Positions 7,167 to 17,235 of a DNA stretch of 64,000 nt are shown here, one piece after another (within the stretch, counting starts at the first letter, position 1; every line of letters begins with the position of its first letter). Under the pieces are notes generated by a model. It did not search any database. It had not been told where the DNA came from and saw nothing but the letters and a program-made list of their open reading frames with translations. The stretch comes from Bacteroidales bacterium. Lineage in GTDB: Bacteria > Bacteroidota > Bacteroidia > Bacteroidales > F082. The DNA lies in the NCBI GenBank assembly GCA_019454985.1, contig JACFNF010000011.1, forward strand, positions 26,578 to 90,577. The letters are read 5' to 3'. A program made the position numbers and the translations under genes.

Positions 7167-9668
7167 TTATTGAGGATCAACATCTATTTGAATTTTGATG
7201 GATTTATATTGTTCTGAGCTTTGAAGCCTTACTACACACCGGCTAATGAATTCTTTAAGCGGAATGGAGGATGTAGAGCGCGGAAATTTTAAAATTATCT
7301 GCTTGATATACAGTGATTTGATTCTGGACACAATGGGATACTCAGGGCCGAGGATCTCAAATTGAGTGTTTTCGCGCAACATTTTGGCTAAGTCGTAGGC
7401 AGCAACATTGACCGTATGGTTATCGCGATGGAACAGTTGTATCTGAATGATACGGTAATAGGGGGGGTAGTTGAACTTTTTACGTTCCGACATTTGCTGA
7501 AAAAACAATCCTTCAAAATCGTTGTTCAGCACATATTTCATGATGGGATGGCCGGGCTGATGGGTTTGGATGACAACTTTTCCCTGACGGTGCTTACGCC
7601 CGGCCCGACCGCTTACCTGTGCCATAAGCTGAAAACTACGTTCAAAGGCTCTGAAATCGGGATACGATATCATATTGTCGGCGTTAAGGATACCTACAAT
7701 GCGAACCTTGTCGAAATCAAGACCTTTGGTAACCATTTGTGTGCCAACTAAGGCATTGGTACGCCCTGATCCAAAATTTTCGATGATTTGCTGAAATGCA
7801 TGTTTTGAGCGGGTAGTATCGAGGTCGAGACGAGCTATTTTGAGTTCCGGAACAATCAGTCCGAGTTCTTCTTCCACTTTTTCAGTGCCAAAACCGTGCA
7901 TCTTCAACGCTGTGCTGTGGCATGACGGACATTGGGCGGGCACAGCCGTTGCATAGCCGCAATAATGGCAGCGAAGCATATTGTTTTTTTTGTGGTAAAC
8001 GAGGCTAACATCGCAGTGGCGACATTCAGGAACCCAGTTGCACTGTTCGCATTCGAGCCGCAGCGAAAATCCTCTACGGTTTTGAAAAAGAATGACCTGT
8101 TCTTTGGCTTTCACAGCTTCGGCAATATCGTTCAGCAATACCGAGCTGAAATGCGATTTGGCAGTTTTGCGTCGTTTCTCTTCACGCATATTCACCAAAG
8201 CGATATCGGGCATCAGTTGCCCGCCATATCGCTCGGTAAGTTTCACTAAGCCATATTTTCCGTTCTGGGCATTGAAATACGACTCAAACGAAGGTGTTGC
8301 CGAGCCTAACAACACTTTGGCTCCGCTCATCGAAGCCAGCACGATAGCGGCATCGCGGGCCTGATATCTTGGCGAGGGTTCATGCTGTTTGTACGAATAG
8401 TCGTGTTCTTCGTCAACGATGATCAGACCGAGGTTGCTGTAGGGTAGAAACAGAGCCGAACGTGGCCCCAGAATCACCTGATGCTCGTTGCGGTTGTCCT
8501 GCTGCGCATAGTCGAGCACCTTATTCCAGACTTCAACCTTCTCGTTGGCATGATAACGCGAATGATAAACACCCACTTTATTGCCAAAATAGGTTCTGAG
8601 GCGTTCGATGATCTGGGTGGTGAGTGCAATCTCGGGTAAAAGGTAAAGCACTTGTTTGCCTTGTTCTAAATAGCTGGCAATCAGCTTCATGTAAATTTCA
8701 GTTTTACCACTCGAGGTGACGCCGTGCAACAGGGTGACGTCTTTTTCGACAAAATGTTGTTGAATCTCATCCAGAGCTGTTTGCTGGGCGGATGTTAAAA
8801 TCACCGACTGAAGGTCTTTAATAGCATGATACTCGCCTAAGCGGCTTACGACACGTGTCGAAGGGAGGAAAACCTGTTTTTCGGTCAGCGCCTTGAACTG
8901 GGTGGCGGTAGCCTGCGCTCCTTCGAGCAACACATTCACCGGAACGGGCGTGGCCGGTTTTGCCGGGAATCCCGTTTCCCTGAGGTAAACCATCAGTATT
9001 TCAAGCTGCTTGAAGGCCCGGCGGGCGAGCTGATCCATCAACTCACGCAGATTGTCGCCCTCGGATAAGGTGGGATGCAGCATGGCAACGCGCTCGGTTT
9101 TTTCGCGAAATTTCTCTTGCAGCTCTTCTTCCATCACGATGATTTTTTTCTCTATCATCGTTTTGAGCAAGGGCATCACCTTTTGAAACCCAACGATTGA
9201 CGACACTTCGGCGATGCTGAGTTTGGGCTGGATACTCAGCGCCTCGGTGATAAGAAACTCATTGTCTGTAAGATTAATCTGATCTGGGATATAGTCGGGT
9301 GACAGGGTAATATTTGATTCACTGTTCAGCTTGAGCGCACTTGGCAAAGCAGCAGCCATCACCTCGCCCGGAAAACTCATGTAATATTGGCCAATCCATT
9401 CCCAAAACCTGAGTTGTAGCGGATTTACAATCGGCTTTTCATCTAAAAAACCTATGAGATACTTGGGCTCATGATTTCTTGGAAGCTCTTCGTGTATCTT
9501 CACCACAAGGCCGGCATAAACCTTCTTCTTCCCAAATTGCACAATCGCCCGTTTGCCGGCTTCAACCTGATGCTGAAGGGCATGGGGAACACGATAGGTG
9601 AAAGTTCCCGGCACAGGCACCGGAACAATCACATCGGCAAAAAAGGTTTTTCTCTCAGTTTGCTCCAT
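7167..9668 (-). CDS. priA: primosomal protein N' (replication restart helicase PriA)
   Basis: This 833-residue protein has the PriA domain order. An N-terminal 3'-DNA-binding domain begins DVIVPVPVPGTFTY. The DEAH-type helicase has Walker A GVTSSGKTE at about residue 310, a DEEHD box with the aromatic-rich loop SYKQHEPSPRYQARD, and a helicase C domain. A cysteine-rich zinc domain lies between about residues 535 and 590 (CEQCNWVPECRHC, then CHYCGYA and CPSCHS). PriA reloads the replicative helicase at stalled forks. The start is the ATG at 9666-9668, with a -7-like TATTTTTG on the minus strand at 9682-9689 just upstream; this implies a very short leader or a start slightly downstream. Confidence 0.95.
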   Translation of the reverse strand: MEQTERKTFFADVIVPVPVPGTFTYRVPHALQHQVEAGKRAIVQFGKKKVYAGLVVKIHEELPRNHEPKYLIGFLDEKPIVNPLQLRFWEWIGQYYMSFPGEVMAAALPSALKLNSESNITLSPDYIPDQINLTDNEFLITEALSIQPKLSIAEVSSIVGFQKVMPLLKTMIEKKIIVMEEELQEKFREKTERVAMLHPTLSEGDNLRELMDQLARRAFKQLEILMVYLRETGFPAKPATPVPVNVLLEGAQATATQFKALTEKQVFLPSTRVVSRLGEYHAIKDLQSVILTSAQQTALDEIQQHFVEKDVTLLHGVTSSGKTEIYMKLIASYLEQGKQVLYLLPEIALTTQIIERLRTYFGNKVGVYHSRYHANEKVEVWNKVLDYAQQDNRNEHQVILGPRSALFLPYSNLGLIIVDEEHDYSYKQHEPSPRYQARDAAIVLASMSGAKVLLGSATPSFESYFNAQNGKYGLVKLTERYGGQLMPDIALVNMREEKRRKTAKSHFSSVLLNDIAEAVKAKEQVILFQNRRGFSLRLECEQCNWVPECRHCDVSLVYHKKNNMLRCHYCGYATAVPAQCPSCHSTALKMHGFGTEKVEEELGLIVPELKIARLDLDTTRSKHAFQQIIENFGSGRTNALVGTQMVTKGLDFDKVRIVGILNADNMISYPDFRAFERSFQLMAQVSGRAGRKHRQGKVVIQTHQPGHPIMKYVLNNDFEGLFFQQMSERKKFNYPPYYRIIQIQLFHRDNHTVNVAAYDLAKMLRENTQFEILGPEYPIVSRIKSLYIKQIILKFPRSTSSIPLKEFISRCVVRLQSSEQYKSIKIQIDVDPQ

Positions 9669-9774
9669 GATTATTGAGCCACAAAAATACTGTTTTCGAA
9701 TGCGGAAGGAATCAGAACAATTGACCGTAAACTTGGCGGTAAGGTTTGTTAAGAAAACGGTAAACTAAAGTTGT

Positions 9775-11064
9775 TTAATGTGCTGCAATCAATGCGGTAC
9801 CTACAAGCTGGTCGTAGGCTGTACCGGGCTTACGGTAATACAGGCAGAGAAAATATTCGTGCTGTGTTTCCCAGTGCGAGCCTTCCACAAGCGCTGTTTC
9901 CACCTTATCAGAACCTTTCTCTTTGATCCCGTATTGATAATTATAATAACCCTGTTTCAGGAAAATTGAAGTTTCGTAGCGGCGTTGTTGATAGTTATAA
10001 CGCATTCGCGAACCGGCATCAACCTGCCAGTCGGTCAGCGCACCAATCAGATGCATCTCTTCCCCAGCAAGAGGCGCCTCCCAAGCCAAAGAAAAATCAA
10101 CCCAGGCATAGTCGCCTTCGATATCGGTATCCTGATCGGACCGGGCCTTGATGAACTTACGCCCTTGAAGGTCAATGTCGGAAACATAGCTTTTACGGTC
10201 GCGACGCTGATCCTCCCACAAATCTACCGTATAGTAATCGTTGCCTTCGGTGATGCGGCTGATGTGTTCAGATTGATATTTGAAACTTTTCATATCAAAA
10301 TTGCGCCATTGATTGCCGGCCTCGAAAAGGGTTTCGTTGTAATATTCGTAAACAAGCTTGTTCGGATAAGTTTGACTGGGGGCGATCCCGATCACCATAT
10401 TGTCCGTGCGACCATCCTGTTTGATGTTTAACCGGAAACTATTTGTCGGGATATTCCCCTGAAAACCAGAAACCGATATTTGAACATCAAGCTGTTGGTG
10501 GGTCTGATCGTATTCTTTCAGACGGTTGTATTGAGGAACAGTAGCCTGAATGGCAAACAAGGGTTCAACCACATGAAACTGACGCGTGAAAAGCACTTTT
10601 CCATCTTCGAACCTGTCCTGATAAACCACGAGGAGATAATTACCCGAAAGTCTTGGCTGCATATATTGGGTAGGAAACACAAGCTCGTGGTGTACATAAG
10701 GCGTCAAAGTGTTGAGCGAAAAGCGGTAATCGTTGATCTGATCTTCGTAATAGCCATCGAGAAATTCGGCAGGTTGAAGCCGGCTCGGCTCCCAGTTGTG
10801 GCTGCAATGAATAAAAGTGTAGTTGTAAATCAGGGCTTCATCGCCTAAAATATCAAACGACACTTTCAGGCCGTCGAGCTTACCTAAAAACATGACCGGC
10901 CGCCCCAATGAATCGTCGGTTGGATTAAGTAACACCGTCTGTACACGGTCAGAATAGCTTTTGTCCCGATATTCAATGCCTGCCTGAAGTTGTGCAAAAG
11001 GTATGCTGACAAGGAAAAGAAGTGAAAGAACCGAAGCCCTGATACTGAGATTGTAAAAGTTCAT
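9775..11064 (-). CDS. type IX secretion system plug protein (DUF5103 family)
   Basis: The 429-residue secreted protein begins MNFYNLSIRASVLSLLFLVS with signal cleavage near FAQLQA-GIEY. The body matches my recollection of DUF5103: an N-terminal beta domain with SDRVQTVLLNP and a VSFDILGDEALIYNYTFIHC-type segment, and a C-terminal Ig-like part with the HLIGALTDW strand. In Flavobacterium the homologue is the 'Plug' that closes the periplasmic end of the SprA translocon. I start it at the ATG at 11064. The frame extends five codons to a TTG at 11079, but that start is less likely. A -7-like TATTTTTG (minus, 11086-11093) lies upstream. Confidence 0.8.
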   Translation of the reverse strand: MNFYNLSIRASVLSLLFLVSIPFAQLQAGIEYRDKSYSDRVQTVLLNPTDDSLGRPVMFLGKLDGLKVSFDILGDEALIYNYTFIHCSHNWEPSRLQPAEFLDGYYEDQINDYRFSLNTLTPYVHHELVFPTQYMQPRLSGNYLLVVYQDRFEDGKVLFTRQFHVVEPLFAIQATVPQYNRLKEYDQTHQQLDVQISVSGFQGNIPTNSFRLNIKQDGRTDNMVIGIAPSQTYPNKLVYEYYNETLFEAGNQWRNFDMKSFKYQSEHISRITEGNDYYTVDLWEDQRRDRKSYVSDIDLQGRKFIKARSDQDTDIEGDYAWVDFSLAWEAPLAGEEMHLIGALTDWQVDAGSRMRYNYQQRRYETSIFLKQGYYNYQYGIKEKGSDKVETALVEGSHWETQHEYFLCLYYRKPGTAYDQLVGTALIAAH

Positions 11065-11266
11065 GAAATTTGTTTTCAATTACGGCAAAAATAGCAAAAT
11101 CTCATGTAAAAATAACGGTAAAAGCAGGAAGAATCGTATCGGAAAAACAAATTGTGCGCATTTATAAAGTTAATTGGTACGCGATGACTTTTTTGTACAA
11201 ACTTGTTCGGTATCACAAACTTATTTTGTTTCTTTGCATCATATAAAAAAATAGATTAAGGTAGAT

Positions 11267-12616
11267 ATGTCAAATGTTATCAGAATTAAAAAAGGCCTGA
11301 ATATCAATTTGGTAGGAGAGGCTGAAAAAACCATCAAGGAACTTTCGACAGATCAATTTGCCATTAAACCGACCGATTTTATTGGTGTTTTCCCCCGTCT
11401 TTTGGTGAAGGAGGGCGACGAATTGAAAGTTGGAAGCCCGATTTTTGCCGATAAACAGCGCAGCGAGCTTCTTTTTACCTCGCCGGTTAGCGGCAGGGTA
11501 ACCGAAGTGCGTCGGGGAGCCAAACGGGTTTTGCTTGAAATTCGTATCGAATCCGATGGCAAAGGCGAAGCTCTTGACTTTGGTGCAGCCGACCCGCTGA
11601 AACTCGATCGGGAAGCTATCATTGCTAAGATGCTTCAAAGCGGGGTATGGCCGGTCGTAAGGCAGCGTCCTTATAGCGTGATCGCCAAGCCAACCGATAA
11701 GCCAAAGGCTATTTTTATCTCCACTTTCGACACTTCGCCACTTGCGCCGGATAACGACCTGATTGTTCACGGACACGACAAAGCTTTCCAGACAGGTCTC
11801 GATGCTTTGAGCCGTCTGACTGACGGAAAAGTTCACCTGAATATTGATGCCAATGCCACCGAATCAAAGGTGTTTACAGGCTCGAAAAATGTTCAGATCA
11901 ACCGTTTTGCCGGCCCGCACCCAACAGGAAATGTTGGTGTTCAGATCAGCCGCCTCGATCCCATCAATAAAGGAGAAGTTGTTTGGTATGTCGGGCCACA
12001 GGAAGTGCTCTCGATCGGGCAATTATTCCTCACTGGAAAATACGATGCTACGCGCATCATTGCCCTCACCGGTTCCGAAGTGCTTTATCCGGCTTATTAT
12101 AAAACATTCACCGGAGCAAAACTCAATAGTTTTGTTGCCAAAAATACCTCCGAAGCTCCAAAACGGTTCATCAGTGGCAATGTGCTCACCGGAACCAGAA
12201 TTGAGGCCGATGGCTATGTCAGTTTCTATCATCACCAGATCACTGTTATCAAAGAAGGAAATTATCACGAGTTCTTAGGGTGGGCTTTACCCGGGTTTGG
12301 TAAATTCAGCATCAGCAGAACATTCCCCTCTTTCCTCTTTAAAAATCGGAAATATCGCCTCGATACCAACCTCCATGGGGGCCATCGGGCAATGGTGATG
12401 ACCGGTCAATATGAGAAAGTGTTTCCGTTTGATATTTACCCCATGCAATTGATTAAGGCCATTATCACTGAGAATATTGACCTGATGGAGCAGCTTGGGA
12501 TTTATGAGGTTGACGATGAAGACTTTGCGTTGTGCGAAGTGATTGATACTTCCAAGACCAACATCCAGGAAATTGTACGTCAGGGATTGGATATGTTGCG
12601 TAAGGAGATGAGTTAA
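11267..12616 (+). CDS. nqrA: Na+-translocating NADH:quinone oxidoreductase subunit A
   Basis: NqrA, 449 residues, is the peripheral subunit of the six-subunit Na+ pump, held on the cytoplasmic face against NqrB. It starts MSNVIRIKKGLNINLVGEAE, the expected NqrA N-terminus. It also contains AKPTDKPKAIFIS and NIDANATESKVFTGSKN, typical of the family. It is the first gene of nqrABCDEF, which runs with intergenic gaps of only 12-34 bases. The upstream divergent region (11080-11266) must hold its promoter, but I see only imperfect -7 matches (TTATTTTG at 11221-11228 and TTTCTTTG at 11229-11236). Confidence 0.96.
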   Translation: MSNVIRIKKGLNINLVGEAEKTIKELSTDQFAIKPTDFIGVFPRLLVKEGDELKVGSPIFADKQRSELLFTSPVSGRVTEVRRGAKRVLLEIRIESDGKGEALDFGAADPLKLDREAIIAKMLQSGVWPVVRQRPYSVIAKPTDKPKAIFISTFDTSPLAPDNDLIVHGHDKAFQTGLDALSRLTDGKVHLNIDANATESKVFTGSKNVQINRFAGPHPTGNVGVQISRLDPINKGEVVWYVGPQEVLSIGQLFLTGKYDATRIIALTGSEVLYPAYYKTFTGAKLNSFVAKNTSEAPKRFISGNVLTGTRIEADGYVSFYHHQITVIKEGNYHEFLGWALPGFGKFSISRTFPSFLFKNRKYRLDTNLHGGHRAMVMTGQYEKVFPFDIYPMQLIKAIITENIDLMEQLGIYEVDDEDFALCEVIDTSKTNIQEIVRQGLDMLRKEMS

Positions 12617-12644
12617 GTAAAAAGAAAATCAATACATTATACCA

Positions 12645-13796
12645 ATGAAATTCTTAAGGGATTTTTTAGATAAACAAAAACCACAGTTTCAGAAAGGTGG
12701 AAAGTTTGAGAAGTTTCATTCCACCTTCGATGCATTTGAAACCTTTTTGTTTGTTCCTGACACAACCACCCAGAGTGGTGCCCATATTCGCGATGCGATT
12801 GACCTGAAACGGACCATGTCGGTAGTCATTGTGGCTTTGATACCTGCATTGCTTTTTGGTATTTGGAACACCGGTTATCAACATTTTCTTTCACAGGGGC
12901 AGCATCCCGGATTTTGGCCCATCATCGGTTACGGTCTGCTAAAAGTGTTGCCCATTATCGTGGTTTCGTATGTGTTTGGTTTGGGCGCCGAGTTTGTTTT
13001 TGCCCAGATTCGCGGCCACGAAGTGAATGAAGGTTACCTCGTTTCGGGGATGTTGATCCCGTTGGTGATGCCTGCCGATATCCCGTTGTGGATGGTGGCC
13101 ATTGCCAGCCTCTTTGCCGTTATCATCGGTAAGGAGACTTTTGGCGGTACGGGGATGAACGTGTTTAACCCGGCATTATTGGCACGAGCCTTTATCTTTT
13201 TTGCCTACCCTGCCAAAATTACCGGCGATACCGTTTGGATTGGCGGACTCTCTAAAGGGGCAGTAGATGGTTTTTCAGGTGCAACCCCACTGAGCTACGC
13301 TGCCAACGGCCTTGTAGAGAAACTGCCTTCGCTCACCGATTTGTTTTATGGTTTTATTCCCGGCTCCATCGGCGAAACCTCAAAATTAGCTATCCTTATT
13401 GGCGCAGTGATCCTTATCGCCACCGGCATCGGGAGCTGGCGTATTATGCTTTCGGGACTTATTGGAGGGATTACGATGACGCTGATATTTAACGCGTTTG
13501 CAGCCAATGTTTATATGACCATTGACCCGTTGACCCAACTGATGATGGGAAGCTTCCTTTTTGGATTGGTCTTTATGGCCACCGACCCTGTGACTGCGGC
13601 TCAAACAACTACCGGAAAATATATTTATGGCTTCTTAGTTGGGATGCTGGCGATCATGATCAGGGTATTTAACCCTGCTTACCCCGAAGGGACCATGCTG
13701 GCCATTCTTTTGATGAATGCGCTGGCTCCGCTTATTGACCATTACGTTGTGGAAGCCAACATCAAAAAACGCATGAAAAGGGCTGTAGCAAAGTAG
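12645..13796 (+). CDS. nqrB: Na+-translocating NADH:quinone oxidoreductase subunit B
   Basis: NqrB, 383 residues, is the main integral membrane subunit, carrying a covalently bound FMN and a riboflavin. The flavinylation motif DGFSGAT is visible, with the acceptor threonine at residue 214. Many hydrophobic segments follow an amphipathic N-terminus, and the MFNPALLARAFIFFAYP-like loop (here NVFNPALLARAFIFFAYP) is diagnostic. It is the second gene of the operon, 28 bases after nqrA. ApbE, encoded directly after the operon, is the enzyme that would attach the FMN. Confidence 0.96.
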   Translation: MKFLRDFLDKQKPQFQKGGKFEKFHSTFDAFETFLFVPDTTTQSGAHIRDAIDLKRTMSVVIVALIPALLFGIWNTGYQHFLSQGQHPGFWPIIGYGLLKVLPIIVVSYVFGLGAEFVFAQIRGHEVNEGYLVSGMLIPLVMPADIPLWMVAIASLFAVIIGKETFGGTGMNVFNPALLARAFIFFAYPAKITGDTVWIGGLSKGAVDGFSGATPLSYAANGLVEKLPSLTDLFYGFIPGSIGETSKLAILIGAVILIATGIGSWRIMLSGLIGGITMTLIFNAFAANVYMTIDPLTQLMMGSFLFGLVFMATDPVTAAQTTTGKYIYGFLVGMLAIMIRVFNPAYPEGTMLAILLMNALAPLIDHYVVEANIKKRMKRAVAK

Positions 13797-13818
13797 AATC
13801 CTAAAAAAAGAATGAACA

Positions 13819-14538
13819 ATGGAACACAGTAACAAATATATTTTCATCTACTCGGTGATTCTGGTCGTGGTGGTGGCCATCTCGCTTACCGTCGTGGCTG
13901 TTCAGCTTAAGCCTGCACAGGAAGACAATATCCGGATTGAAAAAATGCAAAACATTTTGGCTTCGGTCAATGTCTCAACGGCAGATGTTGCCAAAAAACA
14001 GGTGATTGACCTCTACAATAAGTACATCACCAATTCACAGGCGGTAAATACCAAAGGTGAAGTGGTGGAAACTGACCCGGCCAAGGTTTTTGCCATTGAT
14101 ATGGCTTCGGAAATTAAAAAACCATTAGAGAATCAGATGCTTCCAATCTTCACGGCTTCGCTGGATGATGGTGAAACAGCCTATGTTTTTCCTTTGAGAG
14201 GAAAGGGGTTGTGGGGCCCTGTTTGGGGCTATCTTTCCTTGAAAACCGACTATAACACTATTGTTGGTGCAACTTTCGACCATAAGGGAGAAACTCCCGG
14301 CTTGGGCGCTGAGATTAATCAAGAATGGTTTAGTTCTGAGTTTAGAGGAAAAACCATCAACGACAACAACGGCAATTTCACCTCCATCAAAATTATTAAA
14401 GGCGGAGCCAAACCCGATGACCCGCATGGAGTGGATGCCATCTCGGGCGGCACAATTACAAGCCACGGTGTCGAAAAGATGATTTACGATAACCTTGAAA
14501 GTTATCAGGAGTATTTCAAAAAAGTGAAGAATCAATAA
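13819..14538 (+). CDS. nqrC: Na+-translocating NADH:quinone oxidoreductase subunit C
   Basis: NqrC, 239 residues, has one N-terminal transmembrane helix (about residues 10-30, YSVILVVVVAISLTVVAVQL) and a periplasmic FMN domain. The flavin acceptor motif is DAISGGT, with threonine 212. The segment GKGLWGPVWGYLSL and GETPGLGAEI are family hallmarks. The motif has Gly-Gly where most NqrC proteins I recall have Gly-Ala; this should still be a substrate for ApbE. Confidence 0.96.
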   Translation: MEHSNKYIFIYSVILVVVVAISLTVVAVQLKPAQEDNIRIEKMQNILASVNVSTADVAKKQVIDLYNKYITNSQAVNTKGEVVETDPAKVFAIDMASEIKKPLENQMLPIFTASLDDGETAYVFPLRGKGLWGPVWGYLSLKTDYNTIVGATFDHKGETPGLGAEINQEWFSSEFRGKTINDNNGNFTSIKIIKGGAKPDDPHGVDAISGGTITSHGVEKMIYDNLESYQEYFKKVKNQ

Positions 14539-14550
14539 TATTAGGGAACA

Positions 14551-15210
14551 ATGAGCGATACAAAAACAAAGGCTGAAAAAGAACCAATGTTCTCGCCTAA
14601 AATATTGAAATTACTGAAAAGCCCGTTGAATATCGAAAACCCGATAACCGTTCAGGTTTTGGGAATTTGCTCGGCACTGGCTGTAACCGTTCAGATGAAG
14701 CCGGCCATTGTCATGGCATTGTCGGTTACCATCGTTACTGCTTTTTCTAACTTGATTATTTCGGCTTTGCGCAATACTATTCCTGCCCGAATCCGTATCA
14801 TCGTCCAATTGGTGGTGGTGGCAGCTTTAGTGATCATCGTTGACCAGGTACTGAAAGCTTATATGTATGATGTGAGTAAGAAACTCTCGGTCTTTGTCGG
14901 CCTTATCATCACCAACTGTATCCTGATGGGACGCCTCGAAGCCTTTGCAATGGGCAATAAGCCCTGGCCCTCGTTTGTTGACGGTATTGGCAACGGGCTT
15001 GGTTATGGTCTCATCCTTGTTACTGTTGGTTTCTTCCGCGAGTTGCTGGGTTCCGGAAAAATTCTGGGCTTTGCCGTGGTTCCCAAAGCTTTTTACGAGT
15101 TTGGATATGCCAATAACGGACTGATGATTTTGCCTCCGATGGCTTTGATTACCATTGGCGTGATTATCTGGGTGCAGCGAACCAAATCGCCCGAACTTCA
15201 GGAAAAATAA
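14551..15210 (+). CDS. nqrD: Na+-translocating NADH:quinone oxidoreductase subunit D
   Basis: NqrD, 219 residues, is an integral membrane subunit with about six helices, homologous to RnfE. The two cysteines that bind the intramembrane iron centre shared with NqrE are present at C40 (GICSALAV) and C123 (ITNCILMG). It begins 12 bases after nqrC. A charged N-terminal extension of about 20 residues precedes [11 protein letters not shown]. Confidence 0.96.
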   Translation: MSDTKTKAEKEPMFSPKILKLLKSPLNIENPITVQVLGICSALAVTVQMKPAIVMALSVTIVTAFSNLIISALRNTIPARIRIIVQLVVVAALVIIVDQVLKAYMYDVSKKLSVFVGLIITNCILMGRLEAFAMGNKPWPSFVDGIGNGLGYGLILVTVGFFRELLGSGKILGFAVVPKAFYEFGYANNGLMILPPMALITIGVIIWVQRTKSPELQEK

Positions 15211-15244
15211 TTCACACCCAAGTTAAATCCAAAACAAAGAAACA

Positions 15245-15862
15245 ATGGAAAACCTGTTTAATTTATTTGTAAGGAGCATTTTCATAGACAATATGATTTT
15301 TGCTTACTTCCTTGGGATGTGCTCGTTCCTGGCAGTATCAAAAACAGTGAAAACCTCCGTCGGCCTTGGTATTGCCGTGACTTTTGTGTTGATTGTAACG
15401 GCCCCCGTCAACTGGTTAGTTGATACCTATTTGCTCAAACCCGGTGCTTTGGCCTGGCTTAGCCCCGACTTTGCCGACCTCGACCTGAGCTATCTCAGCT
15501 TCATGATTTTTATTGCTGTGATTGCCGCAATCGTTCAATTAGTCGAAATGGTGGTTGAGAAATTCTCCCCTGCACTCTATAATGCACTGGGTATCTTCCT
15601 CCCACTGATTGCAGTAAACTGTGCCATCCTTGGGGTTGCTCTTTTTGTGCAGGAACGCGACTATCATACCATTTCCGAAGTTACGGTTTATGCTGCCGGC
15701 TCCGGTATCGGTTGGTTTCTGGCCATCGCCTCGCTGGCTGCCATCCGCGAAAAAATTACCTATTCCAATGTTCCCAAACCTTTGCGTGGCCTTGGTATCT
15801 CGTTTATCCTTACCGGATTGATGGCAATTGCTTTTATGAGCTTCATGGGAATTAAAATCTAA
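15245..15862 (+). CDS. nqrE: Na+-translocating NADH:quinone oxidoreductase subunit E
   Basis: NqrE, 205 residues, is the second half of the NqrD/E inverted pair, homologous to RnfA. The iron-ligand cysteines are at C26 ([10 protein letters not shown]) and C126 (AVNCAILG), matching the pair in NqrD. It begins [20 protein letters not shown], the standard start. Confidence 0.96.
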   Translation: MENLFNLFVRSIFIDNMIFAYFLGMCSFLAVSKTVKTSVGLGIAVTFVLIVTAPVNWLVDTYLLKPGALAWLSPDFADLDLSYLSFMIFIAVIAAIVQLVEMVVEKFSPALYNALGIFLPLIAVNCAILGVALFVQERDYHTISEVTVYAAGSGIGWFLAIASLAAIREKITYSNVPKPLRGLGISFILTGLMAIAFMSFMGIKI

Positions 15863-15883
15863 CATAGCTAAAAAATCATAAAC

Positions 15884-17152
15884 ATGTCAACAATGTTGTT
15901 TTTAGGAACCCTGTCAGGACCACTGTTGGTGGGTACAATTGTTTTTTTGGTGATTGTCGTTCTTTTGGTGACCATGCTGCTTGTTGCCAAGGCGAAGCTG
16001 GCACCTTCGGGCCCGGTTAAAATCAATATCAATGATGACAAGGATATTACCGTTACAGGCGGTTCGTCACTGTTGTCAACCTTGGCCAACGAAAAAATCT
16101 TTCTTCCCTCGGCCTGCGGCGGAGGCGGGACTTGCGGAATGTGCCGTTGCCAGGTGTTAGATGGTGGCGGATCAATCTTGCAGACGGAAAAAGGCTTTTT
16201 CACCCGAAAAGAACAACTCGATAACTGGAGGCTCGGCTGCCAGGTGAAGGTGAGAGGCGATATGAAAATTAAAGTGCCTGCCGAAATCTTCGGGATCAAA
16301 AAATGGGAATGCGAGGTTGTGTCGAACCGAAACGTTGCCACCTTCATCAAAGAATTTGTCGTAAAACTTCCCGAAGGAGAAACACTCAATTTCCAATCGG
16401 GTGGATACATCCAGATTGATGTGCCCAAGGTGGAAGTTGACTTCTCCAAAGATATCTTTGTCGAAGAAGAATATCGCGAAGATTGGGACAAGTTTAAGAT
16501 GTGGGATCTCAAGATGAAAAATACCGAAGAACAGTTCAGGGCGTACTCAATGGCCAATCATCCTGCCGAAGGTAACATCGTGATGCTCAATATCCGTATT
16601 GCTACACCACCCTGGGATCGAAAGACCAATTCGTTCATGAATGTCAACCCGGGCGTTTGTTCTTCCTACATCTTCTCGCTCAAACCTGGCGATAAGGTGA
16701 TGGTATCGGGTCCTTATGGCGAGTTTCATATTAAGCCTACCAAACGCGAGATGATGTTTATCGGCGGAGGCGCCGGCATGGCTCCAATGCGCTCACATCT
16801 CTTCCATCTGTTTCATACCGAAAAAACCGATCGCAAAACAACCTTCTGGTATGGCGGACGTTCGGTGAGAGAACTGTTCTATATGGACGATTTTCGGGAT
16901 ATTGAAAAGAATTTCCCCAACTTTAAGTTTAACGTTGCCCTCTCAGAACCTAAACCCGAGGACAACTGGAATGGATATACTGGTTTTATTCATCAGGTGA
17001 TTCTGGACAACTACCTGAAGAACCATCCCGAGCCGGAAGAAATTGAATATTATCTCTGTGGTCCGCCAATGATGAATGCCGCCATTTTTAAGATGCTCGA
17101 CGAACTTGGCGTGCCTTCAGAAATGATCGCCTACGACGATTTTGGAGGATAA
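15884..17152 (+). CDS. nqrF: Na+-translocating NADH:quinone oxidoreductase subunit F
   Basis: NqrF, 422 residues, is the NADH-oxidising electron entry subunit. It has an N-terminal membrane helix (about residues 9-32), then a plant-type [2Fe-2S] domain with cluster cysteines C78, C84, C87 and C119 (motif [10 protein letters not shown]). An FAD-binding domain carries RAYSMANHP, and an NADH-binding domain carries [12 protein letters not shown] and [11 protein letters not shown]. It is the last nqr gene, followed by a perfect 37-base palindromic terminator. Confidence 0.97.
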   Translation: MSTMLFLGTLSGPLLVGTIVFLVIVVLLVTMLLVAKAKLAPSGPVKININDDKDITVTGGSSLLSTLANEKIFLPSACGGGGTCGMCRCQVLDGGGSILQTEKGFFTRKEQLDNWRLGCQVKVRGDMKIKVPAEIFGIKKWECEVVSNRNVATFIKEFVVKLPEGETLNFQSGGYIQIDVPKVEVDFSKDIFVEEEYREDWDKFKMWDLKMKNTEEQFRAYSMANHPAEGNIVMLNIRIATPPWDRKTNSFMNVNPGVCSSYIFSLKPGDKVMVSGPYGEFHIKPTKREMMFIGGGAGMAPMRSHLFHLFHTEKTDRKTTFWYGGRSVRELFYMDDFRDIEKNFPNFKFNVALSEPKPEDNWNGYTGFIHQVILDNYLKNHPEPEEIEYYLCGPPMMNAAIFKMLDELGVPSEMIAYDDFGG

Positions 17153-17170
17153 AACGAATAACTAATCTTA

Positions 17171-17207
17171 AAAAAGAAAAACGGCCTTCAAGGCCGTTTT
17201 TCTTTTT
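17171..17207. terminator. perfect palindromic terminator between nqrF and apbE
   Basis: Positions 17171-17188 are the exact reverse complement of 17190-17207, centred on C17189: an A-rich arm, ACGGCCTT, then AAGGCCGT and a T-rich arm. It can terminate in either direction. It abuts a -7-like TACTTTTG at 17207-17214 for apbE. Confidence 0.85.
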
Positions 17208-17214
17208 ACTTTTG
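17207..17214 (+). promoter_or_regulatory. candidate -7 element of apbE
   Basis: TACTTTTG matches the Bacteroidota -7 consensus and lies 22 bases before the apbE ATG. No TTG is found at the usual -33 distance because that place is taken by the terminator stem. Confidence 0.4.
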
Positions 17215-17235
17215 TCGGTATTCTATCTTTTCGTC

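Noticed and set aside
17212..17235. TTG start extending ApbE by eight residues
   Set aside because: The TTG lies inside a -7 promoter element and the lipoprotein signal begins properly at the ATG at 17236.
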